From Bolinopsis microptera (Eukaryota; Ctenophora; Tentaculata; Lobata; Bolinopsidae): a stretch of DNA of 64,000 bases. Location: NCBI RefSeq assembly GCF_026151205.1, contig NC_087082.1, positions 9,680,901 to 9,744,900 on the forward strand, in the 5' to 3' direction. Below, one piece after another: positions 44,313 through 57,380 of the stretch; position 1 is the stretch's first letter, and every line of letters starts with the position of its first letter. The notes below the pieces were generated by a model. The model did no database searches, was not told where the DNA came from, and saw only the letters and a program-made list of their open reading frames with translations. The translations under genes and the position numbers were made by a program.

Positions 44313-47300
44313 AAGTTTAGTGTGAACCGGGAAAGGAGCTATGAAATCACATACTAACTGGATAAAGGACTTTAGTTAAGCTGGTAGAAGGTATGTAATA
44401 GCTGTAACATGAATGCTGTAAAGGAATGTGTAAAGAAAATACTTCATGCACTTATACGCTATACAGTAACAATTCGGAATAGCAACTTCTGTATAAGGCA
44501 TGAGCTCGACTTTCATGCAGTATCTGTTTAATATCAAATTAGTATGAATTACTTTGGTTAATTGCTGGTGCATCTCTCAAATGAGGTGACTTTATTCAAT
44601 GATTGTGCAATGATTGTTCAATGATTGTTCAATGACTCCAATTAACTGTAATTACTACAATTCTTTGCACCACTCTCTAGAGTCACAAGATGCCGGTCCT
44701 GTTACGCTCAACCAAGCTGCGGACGAACGTTAGATCTTTAAAGTTACAATTTGTGGGTTTATAACCTATAAATTGGTATTGGATATAATAGTATAGTAAC
44801 CTTCTGAGTCTGACACGCCCCAAGATGCAGGGTTTACCCTTAAACCGGTAAAAGTTTAAATCTGGAAGCAGGTCGTAATAGCTTTTAAAGTTAAACATCA
44901 CAGGTTCCCGAAGATTAAAGTGGTAGGTATAGCATTCTCAATCACCTACATACCATCATGTCAGTTACTCAGGTCTCAGAGTAAACCCTAAAATCACAGT
45001 CAGGTGTTAAAATATGCATCGCCTCGCCAGAATTCACATCTATGGAGTGGTAGACACTTTGTAACATTCCATCATGTCAGTTACTCAGAGTAGCCGGTCA
45101 TGCGGCTGCTTGTAAACAGGCTCTTGTAGGATAATGAAACAGCTTGAAAATGCGTGTAAAAATACTCATAATTATATCGTTATCAGGCGATTTGATTGTG
45201 ATTATTTATATTTGATCTTTTACAGTCGATACTGGATATGCTATAATTTATGTTGACGAAGGTGTTATACTAACAAGTGTATTAAAATTCAATAACATGA
45301 CACGTGTCCAGCAACAGTTTGGTACACGGATGATTTAATGGAACAATCATATACCCAAGATTTCAGATTTCTAGTTAAAGTTGGGTTAAGGCCAATAAAA
45401 TGAGCCGCCACCAAATATATATTAAAGTAATTTTATTGCAAACCATCGTATGATTTAAAAATAAACTTTAATTTTGGTAGTGCATAAAGAATTTTGATTA
45501 AATTATTTTGTTGTATATGACTTTACCAAGCTGTTAAAACGATTTTACTTATCTAATTTCACCGTATTCACTCATTCATACTCATACTCAAAGAAACAAG
45601 TCAGGATTTAAAATGCTACTCATTTTTATTTTGAATTTTTTAGTACAATTATCTTTGAGAAAATCAAACATTTTTAGTGAAATCAATAAAAACATAATCA
45701 GAAGAAAACTTAAATAATTTGTTGTTTTATTTTTACTAAGCTTCCATTTACGGGATAGCCAGTAACCTGGCAACGCCCGCTCATGATGCTTCTCCAAGCT
45801 CACACAAGTGTAAGCAAAAAGGAAGATATTCATGCATTTCTGCACGAGGAGCCCTTCGGCTTCACTGTGAAGGGCTTCACAGCTACCGATAGGGGTACGG
45901 TTGCACCATAAAATAAAGTACTTGCTCGGATTTTAAAAATTTTTGTACCATTGTTTTCTAGAGACTGTGAGAATTTTCACAATACCAAATTTTTCATACC
46001 TTTTTGGAAAGATCAGTGAGTTTCGCCTAGGTGCCATATTCGATGGTGCGCGGCTTTTGGAGCAAAATTAGCTGTAAAAGTTGCGTAATTTGACCAAATT
46101 TGACCAAATTCGTTGATTTTTGTCGTATTATTTGGATATATCTTCAGTTCCTTGAATGAGATCATTCTGAAAATTGGCGACGCGACGACCTTCCAATAAG
46201 GCTTTCACAACTGTCCGAAAAATTTGGTGGATATCGGAGTTGATATAGTGATAAAAATGGGGCAAAATACGCTGCTTTTAGCTGTAACATAATGTCTGAT
46301 GGTTGGATATGCTTTAAACTTTTCGGACACTTTCCTTATAAGTCTATGAGTAAGCTTACCAATTTTTGTTGCAATCGGAGGTCGCGGAAGGATACTTAAT
46401 TGACGGATGTTACTCGTCTAAATTTCTTCGAAGTAGCGCGCGCCGCTTTCTTCTCGAAATGTTGGCCCGACGGCACGAGCTACGAAGTAGCGCGCGCCGG
46501 GCCAGATCATTAACAATGGTCAAGATACTTAATATCTATTTGTTTGAAGAAAATTGTGCTGGCCGAAATTAGCGCTAAAAAATCATCCTACAGTCGGCAC
46601 GCGCGGCTCACTGTCGATGGCGCACTACCTACGACAATTGATTGTACCATTTTTTGTGCTAAGCAACACCATGGTTTGGTAATCAGTCGACTTAAATAAA
46701 GTTTACTAAAATTACACAAGACCATTTTGCAACCATTTATTTTGCAGATCATGGCCAGTCGGTGATCCCGAGACATCAATTAGCGTATTCAATTAGTAGG
46801 CAACGTTAAATATGTTAAGCAGAAGCAGGGAAGCGACGATTGATTGTTTTTAGAATTTAGAAGATCATCCAAAAATAATTAATAAACTGTTTATCCTAAT
46901 AGTAATAATACATCTATAAAACTTATTTCTAAGTTGAAATAATTTAATTACATACATTGATATTAAAATTATTTTACAGCAAAATAACCCCGATTCGTCG
47001 GGAGTTTGGGGAAAATATTAACAAAATCTCCCAGAAAACCGAATATTACGACAGAACGGGGGTTACGATTAACATTATTAGTAGGTCGAAACCAGATATA
47101 TATGCAAGGGAAATAAAATGGGGAAGTAGCTCCAATACCTATTGATTTTACCATAAAAGTAAAGCAATATGAAGCAATATTTCTCACTTAGAAATGGATT
47201 AATTGCTTCGATGGATAATTGTTAATTTTACATAAAAATGATCAAATTAAGTCTTCAAATCTCAATTTTTATCAAAGAATCATTTACTGAATCGAGCAGG

Positions 47301-47690
47301 TCAGTTCACAACCATAAAATGTACAAACAACATTGGAATGTAAAACGCGAATTAACTCTTTGAATAACGTCGACAACCGTCACAAAAAAACTTAATTGCT
47401 TCAAAGACGTTCATGTCACTTGGTCATTCGAGAGTTCCGATCGCTTTTTAAGTGTAATGAAATTTCATTGTAAAATGTAGGGTTGTCTTGACCGCAAATC
47501 ATCGCCATTGACCATTCCCTAGTTCAAATCGCCATAGATAATTGGTGGCATCAATGATCCAAATCATTGTGCCACTGGTGTCATAATTAAATGATTCCAA
47601 TATCGCTATTCAAGCAAATCAAGCCATTGTCGCCTAAAGGTACAGTCAGTTTTAAGGGCACCGATTACAGCATGATGTGAGGATTCGAGT
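44313..47690. other. Intergenic DNA with minor repeats
   Basis: A four-copy CAATGATTGTT repeat occurs at 44598-44635. GATGTTACTCGTCTAAATT and CGAAGTAGCG near 46405-46500 also occur at 14990-15030, indicating a dispersed element. No supported gene. Confidence 0.4.
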
Positions 47691-47693
47691 TAT

Positions 47694-48040
47694 CACGTTG
47701 CTGCACGTTGCTGCACGTTGCTGCACGTTGCTGTACGTTGCTGCACGTTGCTGCACGTTGCTGCACGTTGCTGTACGTTGCTGCACGTTGCTGTACGTTG
47801 CTGCACGTTGCTGTACGTTGCTGCACGTTGCTGCACGTTGCTGTACGTTGCTGTACGTTGCTGCACGTTGCTGTACGTTGCTGTACGTTGCTGCACGTTG
47901 CTGTACGTTGCTGCACGTTGCTGCACGTTGCTGTACGTTGCTGCACGTTGCTGCACGTTGCTGCACGTTGCTGCACGTTGCTGTACGTTGCTGCACGTTG
48001 CTGCACGTTGCTGCACGCTGCTGCACGTTGCTGCAACAAC
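47694..48040. repeat. 10-bp (CACGTTGCTG) array, ~34 copies
   Basis: Exact 10-bp period with a single C/T variable site (CTGCACGTTG versus CTGTACGTTG). All six frames are open because the unit lacks stops, so the reading frames mean nothing. Confidence 0.95.
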
Positions 48041-48775
48041 GTGCTGTATGACAATGGCTTTTGATCTGTGTGTCAAGTAGCACGGCGTATGTGAGTATTG
48101 AGTATATCAACAAAATATGTTATTAAACCACGAATTTATATATCAGAGTTTACAGCGAGATACCGAGCGAGCAATATTTCATTTTAACAATAAACACGTA
48201 AATAGTAACCTACTAGGAGCCCGCGTCTAATGATACATTTATCATTGTCAAAAGATGTATTTGTAGGCCTGATTATATGTTTAAATTTAACATGCCTGTC
48301 ACGTGACCAAGGCTTGCTCATTCAAAATTACGGCTCCTTGTATTGTTGTCTCACCACTTTAGGACGTTAGACGGGTTCCTGCTTGTCTCGCAGAGACTCA
48401 GGTATAAACACACACATACTTACATACACACGTTGCTACACTTCCGGTTCACAAAAAGACTGACTCTTTGTTTGCGGGCCATTATAGCAAATAGGACCCG
48501 GGCCAAAGGGTCTATCTGGACAAATTCCAATTCCATGTAATCATCATACATATAAAACACGTTCTAAAGCTATATTAATACTTAAATACAGTTTTTAATA
48601 CACATTACTAAAAACTATCATAATATAGCTAAAGCTATATCTGGATTAAACCAAACTCTTAAAGTTCTTCAAACTCTAATTATTATTAAGCAGGCACAAA
48701 TATTTCAAACTAAACCTAGTTAAACACAACACTGTACAACTATAAACTATAATCCTATTTCTAATAACATGCCCC

Positions 48776-51700
48776 TCACTTCCCGATATTGGGTAAGTAC
48801 ACATCATGGTGAGGACTGTACTTGTTTAGCGCTATAACGGGTTCAGAGCGACGTGAGAGTCTGGACGGGGGACGATCTCCCTCAATCCGGGGCAGGTCGC
48901 AACTATAGGATCTGTTCATATCCGCTGTGTAGCCCGTTTTTCTGCTCCTATCTAAGGCTTTGTTCATTTTTAGGGATTCATTCGAGCCTGAAGGGGGTTG
49001 TTTTTGGTGAGCGTACAGATTAATTGGATTTAACCCATATTCTTTCAGTTTCCACGGTACTTTTAAAAGTACGGTTCATAAACAGGCTGCAGGCAACAGA
49101 TGGGTAATATGCCTGCTTTAGATGGGTAATATGCCTGCTTTAGATGGGTAATATGCCTGCTGTAGATGGGTAATATGCCTGCTTTAGATGGGTAATATGC
49201 CTGCTTTAGATGGGTAATATGCCTGCTTTAGATGGGTAATATGCCTGCTTTAGATGGGTAATATGCCAAATTAATTCCAAATATCACAGAGTGAGAAGCT
49301 GAAGCTGGAGACAGCTTGCTCGCTAATAATAGCTGTAGTGCGCCGTAAACGTAAAAGCCCAAATTATCATGAAAAATTCATAATTATATTCTAAAAGCAG
49401 GGTTATTTTCCCACCTGGAGAAGTATTAGCAGCTCGCTGGTAACTATTGTGCCACCTAGAGATATTCTGCTGTAGTAAGTTGTCAGCTTTACTGTTCTTC
49501 CGCTCCTTCATTGACTCCCTTTTTATTATACCTGGTTTTTTGTGTGTTAAACTTTCTGGTGTTTTTCATTTTCAAGGTTCTAAGTCTAACCAATAACCAT
49601 GACAGACATTGTTAAAACTTTAAAAGCAGCATCAGTTTTTAGTGGCAATGGTAGCTTGATGGAACGGATAAAATATTTATTGATTGGTGCCAGCAATTTA
49701 AATGAAATTGTCGATGATTGACGTTGATAGTTGGTACTTATTTCACATCAAGGTGATAAAAGCGGTGCTGCCAAGTAACGTGTTTCCAAGTAACGTGTTG
49801 CCAAGTAACGTGTTGCCAAGTAACGTGTTGCCAAGTAACGTGTTGCCAAGTAACGTGTTGCCAAGTAACGTGTTGCCAAGTAACGTGTTGCCAAGTAACG
49901 TGTTGCCAAGTAACGTGTTGCCAAGTAACGTGTTGCCAAGTAACGTGTTGCCAAGTAACGTGTTGCCAAGTAACGTGGTTATTGCGCTGTTTTTAGCAGT
50001 TTTGAGTTCTAATTCATAGTTGCGAGTACCACAATTTTCAGTGACTAACTATTAAATAATCAAGCATTGTCCAGTTACAAAGTTTTCTAGTTACAACAGT
50101 TGTCCTGGTTGCAATATTGCATTTTAAATACTGAAATTTCAAAGCTGCAGGCTTATAAAGTCATAATTGCATTGTCTATGAATATGCACTTAGGAATATA
50201 ACCTGAATTTTTCTACGTGAACTATCATGGTCTCAGGTCTGATGGTCAAGCCTACAGATCTTAAAAAGGCATAATAACGTTCACATTACCCCAACTATTG
50301 CTCCGGGTAAAAAGGCATAATAACGTACACATTACCCCAACTATTGCTCCGGTCTGATGGTCAAGTCTACAGATCTTAAAAAGGCATGATAACGTTCACA
50401 TTACCCCAACTATTGCTCCGGTTAAAAAGGCATAATAACGTTCATATTACCCCAACTATTGCTCCGGTCTCGACCAGTAGGTTTGGTCTTGTCCAGGTCA
50501 GACAGTGCTCGGTTGGCTATTAAACGAAGGTCATTCATCATGTTGTCCGAGTACTTGGAGGACCCGGAGATCTTCCTGACAGGATCTTCTGGTGACTGTG
50601 AGCGGTAGCTGTACCTACTGTGATGGAAAGTGTGTTAACGGTAGCTCTACCTACTGTGCAGATGTGTGTTAATAAGATCCTGAGAAAGTGTTTAACAGGT
50701 GATACTCGTAAAATAATTTGACCGTCGACGAGTCCAACTCAGCGGGCGTCTTAATAGGTTATTAACCAAAATTTATTCGATTCCCGATGAATTCTAACGA
50801 ATTGGCAAGCTTGAATTGCGAAAGCACTTTTTAGTTAAAATCTTGTCAGATTATTGGCTAAGGGCCCACCAGCTCCAAATTAACGAAATCTGACCAAAAA
50901 CTCTGCTGAGAGTGATTTTTAGGATAGAAAGTAAAACCTTACGATCGATCTGTTTGAACTCTAGACTGACTGAATCATTTGAAGACCACTACAAGTTCAA
51001 AAAATAAAAACCATATTAACCTGAGGTTAGAACAGCTGTTAGTAAAGGTGTTAGCTTCACCATAAAGGTTGGTATGAGGCATCGAGGAGGGTGATTCTGA
51101 TAGAGTTATTCTTCTACTTGAATACGAGATATCGGTCTTTGCCTGATTGAGAAAGTATTGATTTTCTTATAGTTTTAATACTTTCAACACTACTATATAA
51201 CAAATGATTTGAGGCTCTAATGATGTAGTTTTATGAAGATTTCAAGCCTTACATTGTGTGTTTCCCTTCGTGTCCAAAAGCATTATATTTAATTTTCTTA
51301 TTCACGAAAGTTTACCAATCGAAGAATAACAGTGAGACGATGTAATTATTTTTGAACGTTTATTTTTAGGAACCTTTTGTCTCTCATTTTATTTTACATC
51401 AACTTCTTAGTATATTAGTATGAAATAAAGCATCTTACATGAACGCTGGTGGAGCGTCTTATCAAGTTTCTCTGCTCAGCATCCATGTTTCTGGACACTC
51501 TTCTTGCATCTTTAGATAGTATGTCCAGACTCTTTGCTAGTAACCGACCCTCTTTCTCTGAGGGAGGTAGTGTTATCACCAGACTCTTTGCTAGTAACCG
51601 ACCCTCTTTCTCTGAGGGTCGAGGGAGGTAGTGTTATCACCAGACTCTTTGCTAGTAACAGACCCTCTTTCTCTGAGGGAGGTAGTGTTATCACCAGACT

Positions 51701-54700
51701 CTTTGCTAGTAACCGACCCTCTTTCTCTGAGGGAGGTAGTGTTATCACCAGTCTCTTTGCTAGTAACCGACCCTCTTTCTCTGAGGGAGGAAGTGTTATC
51801 ACCAGACTCTTTGCTAGTAACCGACCCTCTTTCTCTGAGGGAGGTAGTGTTATCACCAGACTCTTTGCTAGTAACCGACCCTCTTTCTCTGAGGGAGGTA
51901 GTGTTATCACCAGACTCTTTGCTAGTAACCGACCCTCTTTCTCTGAGGGAGGTAGTGTTATCACCAGACTCTTTGCTAGTAACCGACCCTCTTTCTCTGA
52001 GGGAGGTAGTGTTATCACCAGACTCTTTGCTAGTAACCGACCCTCTTTCTCTGAGGGAGGAAGTGTTATCACCAGACTCTTTGCTAGTAACCGACCCACT
52101 TTCTCTGAGGGAGGTAGTGTTATCACCAGACTCTTTGCTAGTAACCGACCCTCTTTCTCTGAGGGAGATAGTGTTATCACCAGACTCTTTGCTAGTAACC
52201 GACCCTCTTTCTCTGAGGGAGGTAGTGTTATCACCAGACTCTTTGCTAGTAACCGACCCTCTTTCTCTGAGGGAGGTAGTGTTATCACCAGACTCTTTGC
52301 TAGTAACCGACCCTCTTTCTCTGAGGGAGGTAGTGTTATCACCAGACTCTTTGCTAGTAACCGACCCTCTTTCTCTGAGGGAGGTAGTGTTATCACCAGA
52401 CTCTTTGCTAGTAACCGACCCTCTTTCTCTGAGGGAGGTAGTGTTATCACCAGACTCTTTGCTAGTAACCGACCCTCTTTCTCTGAGGGAGGTAGTGTTA
52501 TCACCAGACTCTTTGCTAGTAACCGACCCTCTTTCTCTGAGGGAGGAAGTGTTATCACCAGACTCTTTGCTAGTAACCGACCCTCTTTCTCTGAGGGAGG
52601 TAGTGTTATCACCAGACTCTTTGCTAGTAACCGACCCTCTTTCTCTGAGGGAGGTAGTGTTATCACCAGACTCTTTGCTAGTAACCGACCCTCTTTCTCT
52701 GAGGGAGGTAGTGTTATCACCAGACTCTTTGCTAGTAACCGACCCTCTTTCTCTGAGGGAGAATTTGTAGTGTTATCACCTTTCTCTACAAATAGTGAGA
52801 TTAAGAACGTAATGTCAAATAGTATGGATTCCTCAAGTTTATATGGTTATTTCGAATAAATATTAGGAAGATGTTTATATAAGGATTAAGAATTCAGATA
52901 AATTGAAAATTGAAAAATATTCAATCTTTAGGTATTGATATTATTGCTTCAAGTCATGCTATCTATGGTTATTGGTAATACTATAATATATTTAAGAACT
53001 TTTCGTGCACTTCTGATATAATATGAACCAATCACATACTGGAAGCTTATGAATTTAATCAATCGATAAATACCTGCCTTTAAAACTAATAAATGGAAAT
53101 AATCGCTGTTAAACCAAGTAGTTTGGTTATTGGGTATACTAAGATATTTAACAGCTTGTCAAACATACAATCAATTGGATTATTATCTAACTTTTAAAAC
53201 AATCTCAAAATAGTAAAGAAACATCTTAAGAGACTGATAAGTGCCCAAAAAAACATAACAGTTCTCTGAAAAATAAAGTTAATTATGAGGTATATAAATT
53301 TCTCCACAAAACTCTGTTAGAGGCAGTAGCCCTAAGATCATAAAGATCATTGATATCACGTAATGGTAGGTTTCTTTTATTCAAATCATTTATAATAAAC
53401 TTTAAAAGAAGTTTATTATAAATCGCATACTGGAACTCTGGAAGCCCACGAATTTAATCAATCGGTAAATACAGGGTATTTATGAATTTAGCTTTCCACT
53501 ACCAGTACCAACAATATTTTACCAAATGTTTGATTTACCTGCTACTACTACTAAGTACTAATAAATGAAAATTATTGCCGTAAAACCAAAAGGTTTGGAG
53601 GTAGCTTACCGGAGTATTTGACGTCCTTGTCAACAACGTTGAGCGATCTTCTGTAGACATCTGTGTTGAAACCTTTATTTCTCTCAGCAAGCAACATGAC
53701 CTTCAACAAGAAAATTAAATAAGTAAATGCGATGAGGCAAATAATAAAATAATTGTAACGTATTTTATACTGTCAAATTAAACAACAAATTAAGAAATGT
53801 TTTTATTTCGTTTCTTCGATTGAATGATCATCCCAGTTAAAGTTGAAAATCATAACAGGATTTGACAAGAACTAATAAAATTTGCGCTAAAGCTAGTCAA
53901 GAAATTAAGAAATGACATGATCACAACTTCTTGAAATACCTCCCGATTTAAAACAATGGCCGCCTCACGTGTTTGACCCCTTAACAATCAGGTGACTCAG
54001 ATTTTGCCGATTTCTGCCATCCTTCCTGCTTCTTCTTAACGTCACCAGTGTCCAGTTGCAAATTAGGTAGGCACTGTTACTTAAATAAATTACAGAACTT
54101 TTATATAGATAAGATATTGCGCTTAAAATAATTTATCTTTGAGTATAAGGCACCTCGTGGCAAGCGCCACTAAACCAATTTATAAAGCTAACGGTGGGCT
54201 AAAAATCTAAATGGGTGTGGCTATAGAGCTATAGGGTTCATTGCATGGTGGAAATTCTCAGGTAATCTCATAAGCAAGGGGCTAGTTCTAATATCTTTAT
54301 CGTTTGCTGCCCAGCATAACGCGAAAATTTCTGAGAAACAGCTCTCCAACAAAATCACTTCGATTGATTAGATAAATTGTCGAATACTCCATACGGGCAG
54401 ATATTGCCGTGATCTCGGGTTCTAACGGGTACCCAAAATAACTGGGAAAGTAATCGACTTTCTCCCCGCAGAAGTCCGGCTGAGCCGTGGTTTATTGATG
54501 TTTTTCTGACAATATCTTGAGGGTTTATTCACCTTTTCTAACCGCTCTTTCTCAGCCTCTCTCCTCATATCAGCCATGAGATTCTTATGAAACACCTTCA
54601 CTGTGTTATCCATAAACCACTGAGTGTGCTTGGTGTCTAGCCACTCAAACTCATTCACAAATCTCCCCATGGTTATCACTTTCTTAACCAGTTGCTTGGG

Positions 54701-55231
54701 TTGCCTCGAGCACGCCTCCACTTGGATCCTCCTGATCCCCTCCATGATCTGACTAGCAGTATCAAGATTGGACTCCAGACTGCTCTCACTGCTGCACCTC
54801 CGCAGGTTGCCATGGTCCCTTGTGGGTGGCAGGAAAGCGCTGGGCTCCTCTCCGTACAGCATCGGTGCAGGTTCCTTAGCTTTAGCTCGGCTCACGTGAC
54901 CAATCACAACAGGCTTGTACCCCTCAACAATGGACGGTACGTCAGGATCCCAAAAACAAGGGTACTTGTACTTGTCGAAGTTGTCTCTCCTGCATATTGC
55001 TGCTGACTTCTCAATGGCCAGTAGCTCTTTAGTCATTTTCAGTCTATCCAGCTTGTAGACACGAACCATATATTCGCTCTGCTTACCGATGCTTAGTTTC
55101 TCTTTCCGGAGAATCTGGTCTGATCGTTTGTTCGCTGCTAACGCCAGCTCTTTTGAGCAGAAAGAATAAAGTTTTCCTTTTAATTGTCTGTCGGATGATT
55201 TCAGTTGACTCGCACCCAGCGGTTCGGCCAT
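48776..55231 (-). CDS. Six-exon gene with 18-residue coding minisatellite; frame broken by 7 nt
   Basis: Exons on the minus strand are 54533-55231, 53610-53700, 51439-52785, 51061-51113, 50451-50617 and 48776-48987. Donor and acceptor phases agree at every junction (0, 1, 0, 2, 1). Exon 1 (233 codons) starts with MAEPLGASQLKSS and is basic and Ser-rich. Exon 2 reads VMLLAERNKGFNTDVYRRS. Exon 3 is 23 repeats of SLVITLPPSEKEGRLLAK and then DILSKDARRVSRNMDAEQRN. Exon 5 contains DPVRKISGSSKYSDNMMND, and exon 6 ends HHDVYLPNIGK. A 7-nt insertion near 51620 shifts exon 3, which then stops at 51512 (SKESGHTI). Without it the total is 854 codons. If exon 1 is not spliced, its frame continues to a stop at 54422 (269 aa). 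No signal peptide, membrane segment or known domain seen. Family not recognised. Exon 4 is the least certain. Confidence 0.65.
49093..49267. repeat. 22-bp minisatellite in the last intron
   Basis: Eight copies of ATGGGTAATATGCCTGCTTTAG, nearly identical. Confidence 0.95.
49772..49978. repeat. 15-bp minisatellite in the last intron
   Basis: About 14 copies of CCAAGTAACGTGTTG. Because 15 is divisible by three it yields open frames on both strands, which I treat as artefacts. Confidence 0.95.
50235..50467 (-). repeat. 44-46 bp repeat duplicating the exon 5 end and its donor
   Basis: Four copies on the minus strand of CCGGAGCAATAGTTGGG followed by GTAATGTGAACG. The most upstream copy contains the end of exon 5 and its donor at 50450/50449. 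A larger unit including GGTCTGATGGTCAAG is itself repeated twice. Confidence 0.85.
51523..52765 (-). repeat. 54-bp minisatellite, 23 copies, inside exon 3
   Basis: The spacing from the first to the last AGACTCTTTGCTAGTAAC is 1195 nt, which equals 22 x 54 plus 7. The units therefore have uniform length, apart from one 7-nt insertion (GAGGGTCGAGGGAGG at 51613-51627). Substitutions are rare. Four of the six frames are open, but only the minus-strand frame joins correctly to the upstream exon. Confidence 0.97.
52900..53605. other. Intron 2 of the six-exon gene
   Basis: AT-rich. A near-palindrome TTATAATAAACTTTAAAAGA/AGTTTATTATAA lies at 53390-53420, and a diverged duplication (GAATTTAATCAATCG with AAATAC) lies at 53051 and 53452. 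Confidence 0.5.
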
Positions 55232-57380
55232 GCTGCTAAAACGGTGCTTTCAAACTTCTGTACTGTTTCTTTCCTGGTGAAGTGGACTGTTTTAAGATAA
55301 AAGTCGGACGAGAGAAAATTATCAACTTTTAAAACGAAATCACGAGGCAAACAAACAATGGCCTGCTTTACTAATTACTTTCAAGCACTACACAGATACC
55401 TGCACCAGAATATCAAAATATCAGGTACAAGCTTGTTTCGGTGGTTAAATACAATAGCCAGGGCTACAGCTCATACCCTCATTGTATATACAATGATGCT
55501 GAGTATATGCTGAGTATATGCTGAGTAGTTTCTTGGATTTGTTCTGGTGGAAACTAGGAGAAACATGACAAGTTTGACGCACCTTCTTTTGTAATGTGAA
55601 ACAAAGCTTTTTCGCAATGTCCACTTCACAGCTTTAAAGGTAATACGACTATGAGTTGTTGCCTTGTTTTCTCATTATAAAAGAAACTGCATAAAACATA
55701 TTTAGCTCCCAGTTCAGAATAAAAATAATCAAAGAACTCCTAAAACAGCAATGAAAACGAGGTAGCAAAACATCGCATTTAATTCAATCATTCACTTTTA
55801 GCAGCTTAACCGCAACAGAAAATTATGAAACGCTCCTCCCCAAGAAGCATGGGCTTATCTCCCTTATTATCGCACCTCATACAGGTCATGTTTAGGTGCC
55901 CACGTTTCCATGGCAACATTAATTCACGCCTCCTTCCAGGGTCATATAAACGTTTTCCTGTGGCTCTGGTGAAATTTTCGCTGTCTGGAAAGGAACATGG
56001 CGATTGACTCGTTCACGGCCAAGTCACCCTAACACTAATTATATCATTAATATGTGATTATTCGACTAGAAGTACGTTTCTCTCGCTCACTCAGCGAAAT
56101 TCCCGAACCGTAAGATTTCAAGACGATAACAAGAGTAAAAATTGTTTGGTGAACTTATCTACAAGTTTATAATTATATTCAGAACAATACATATGCATCC
56201 AACTAATTAACTTTGTACACAGCGATCTATAACAATCGTATAAATTAAAAGACGGTCTCAATCAAACAGCAAAATTTTCGTTACTCAACAAAATAGGTTG
56301 CCGACTTAAAGCCACTTATTTTGCCACTTTTGCAATTTTTGCCACTTTCTTAACCTTAGCAAGATGTCATGTAATTGGTATTAAGATACTTGTTACACAC
56401 CTAAACTATAAAACGGAATTGAAAATAATCTAGGGTCACAAAAATTTTAAAAATCATCATAATCCTGATGCAGCAGTAAACATTATTGTTCTTTCTCCAA
56501 CAAAATCATCTCTGAATAAAATAATATGGAAGTTTCTAAATCAAAAAGCACTAAACTGTATCCGCTCACACGGTCGTCAATTCAAAATATGTGGATTGAC
56601 CAGCTCATAAATTCAATCAACCTTAAAAATGCTCTGTCTCCCTCTGATCTACCGATGAGGGTCGCTCTGCAACTCTTTAAAATACTAATGTGCCTCTAGG
56701 AGCCCCCCTGTGTCTCTAGGAGCCCTTGATGTCTTCCCCAAAGGTTCAGAGAATGACTCATTTCTAACATTCTTGGTTCCTGGAATGTTTTTCTCGGCTC
56801 AATGGTGGGGCAGCGTGCCAAGTATTGATAGAATAATTACTCCGCTGAACTTCCACCAACCTCCTGTAGGATAAATAATTAAGTGATATCCAGGTCATAA
56901 TTAGAATAATTATCTCCACCAAAAAACACAGCTTGAATTAAGTTATTATTAAATCTGATAATTTGATGGCACGCGACTGGATTCAGCAAAAATATTTTCA
57001 GTTGTGATGAAAGTTAATTATGGAAGTGAAGTGATATCAGTCAGTCATTTGAGTAATCCTGTTTTAAATTTATGATGACGTTTGTAACAAAATGATGATT
57101 CAAAAAAGCGTCATCTCAGATTTTAGAGAAAGCCTTACAAAACCAATCGCTAAAATGATTTAATTTTTATTGGACTTGTTATACTTTACGTCAGAAAGTG
57201 TGTTGATGACGTAAGAAATTCTCAGAATTAAGAAATTGAGAAGTTCATGGCTCTAGTAAGATCTTACCAAGATTGAGTGATGAGTTGGGTACCATAACTC
57301 GATCCCTCGATAATATTTCAATCTTTTTTCTTTGACATTTAGGGTTGATGTTGTCTTTTGAGACCTGAAATTGTTTAATT
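55232..57380. other. Spacer between the two multi-exon genes
   Basis: The promoter of the six-exon gene should lie just above 55231, but I see no clear TATA box. A TGCTGAGTATA triplet repeat occurs at 55497-55526. At about 57378-57390 the minus strand has AATAAA-type sequences suited to the 3' end of the YHYH gene. No other gene is supported. Confidence 0.45.

Noticed and set aside
47652-48113. Six open frames over the 10-bp array
   Set aside because: The unit lacks stop codons in all frames, so openness carries no information.
49599-49724. Short plus-strand frame beginning MTDIVKTLKAASVFSGNGSL, gag-like at first sight
   Set aside because: Only 41 codons and no further retrotransposon sequence; too little to call.
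49702-50019. Open frames over the 15-bp array (NVLPS and RYLAT repeats)
   Set aside because: Repeat length divisible by three explains them; they lie in an intron of the six-exon gene.
51534-52859. Plus-strand open frames of 379 and 441 codons across the 54-bp minisatellite
   Set aside because: They mirror the repeat. Only the minus-strand frame connects to flanking exons with matching phase and non-repeat coding sequence.
54692-55006. Plus-strand open frame opposite exon 1 of the six-exon gene
   Set aside because: Shadow of the minus-strand coding exon; no own start or splice support.
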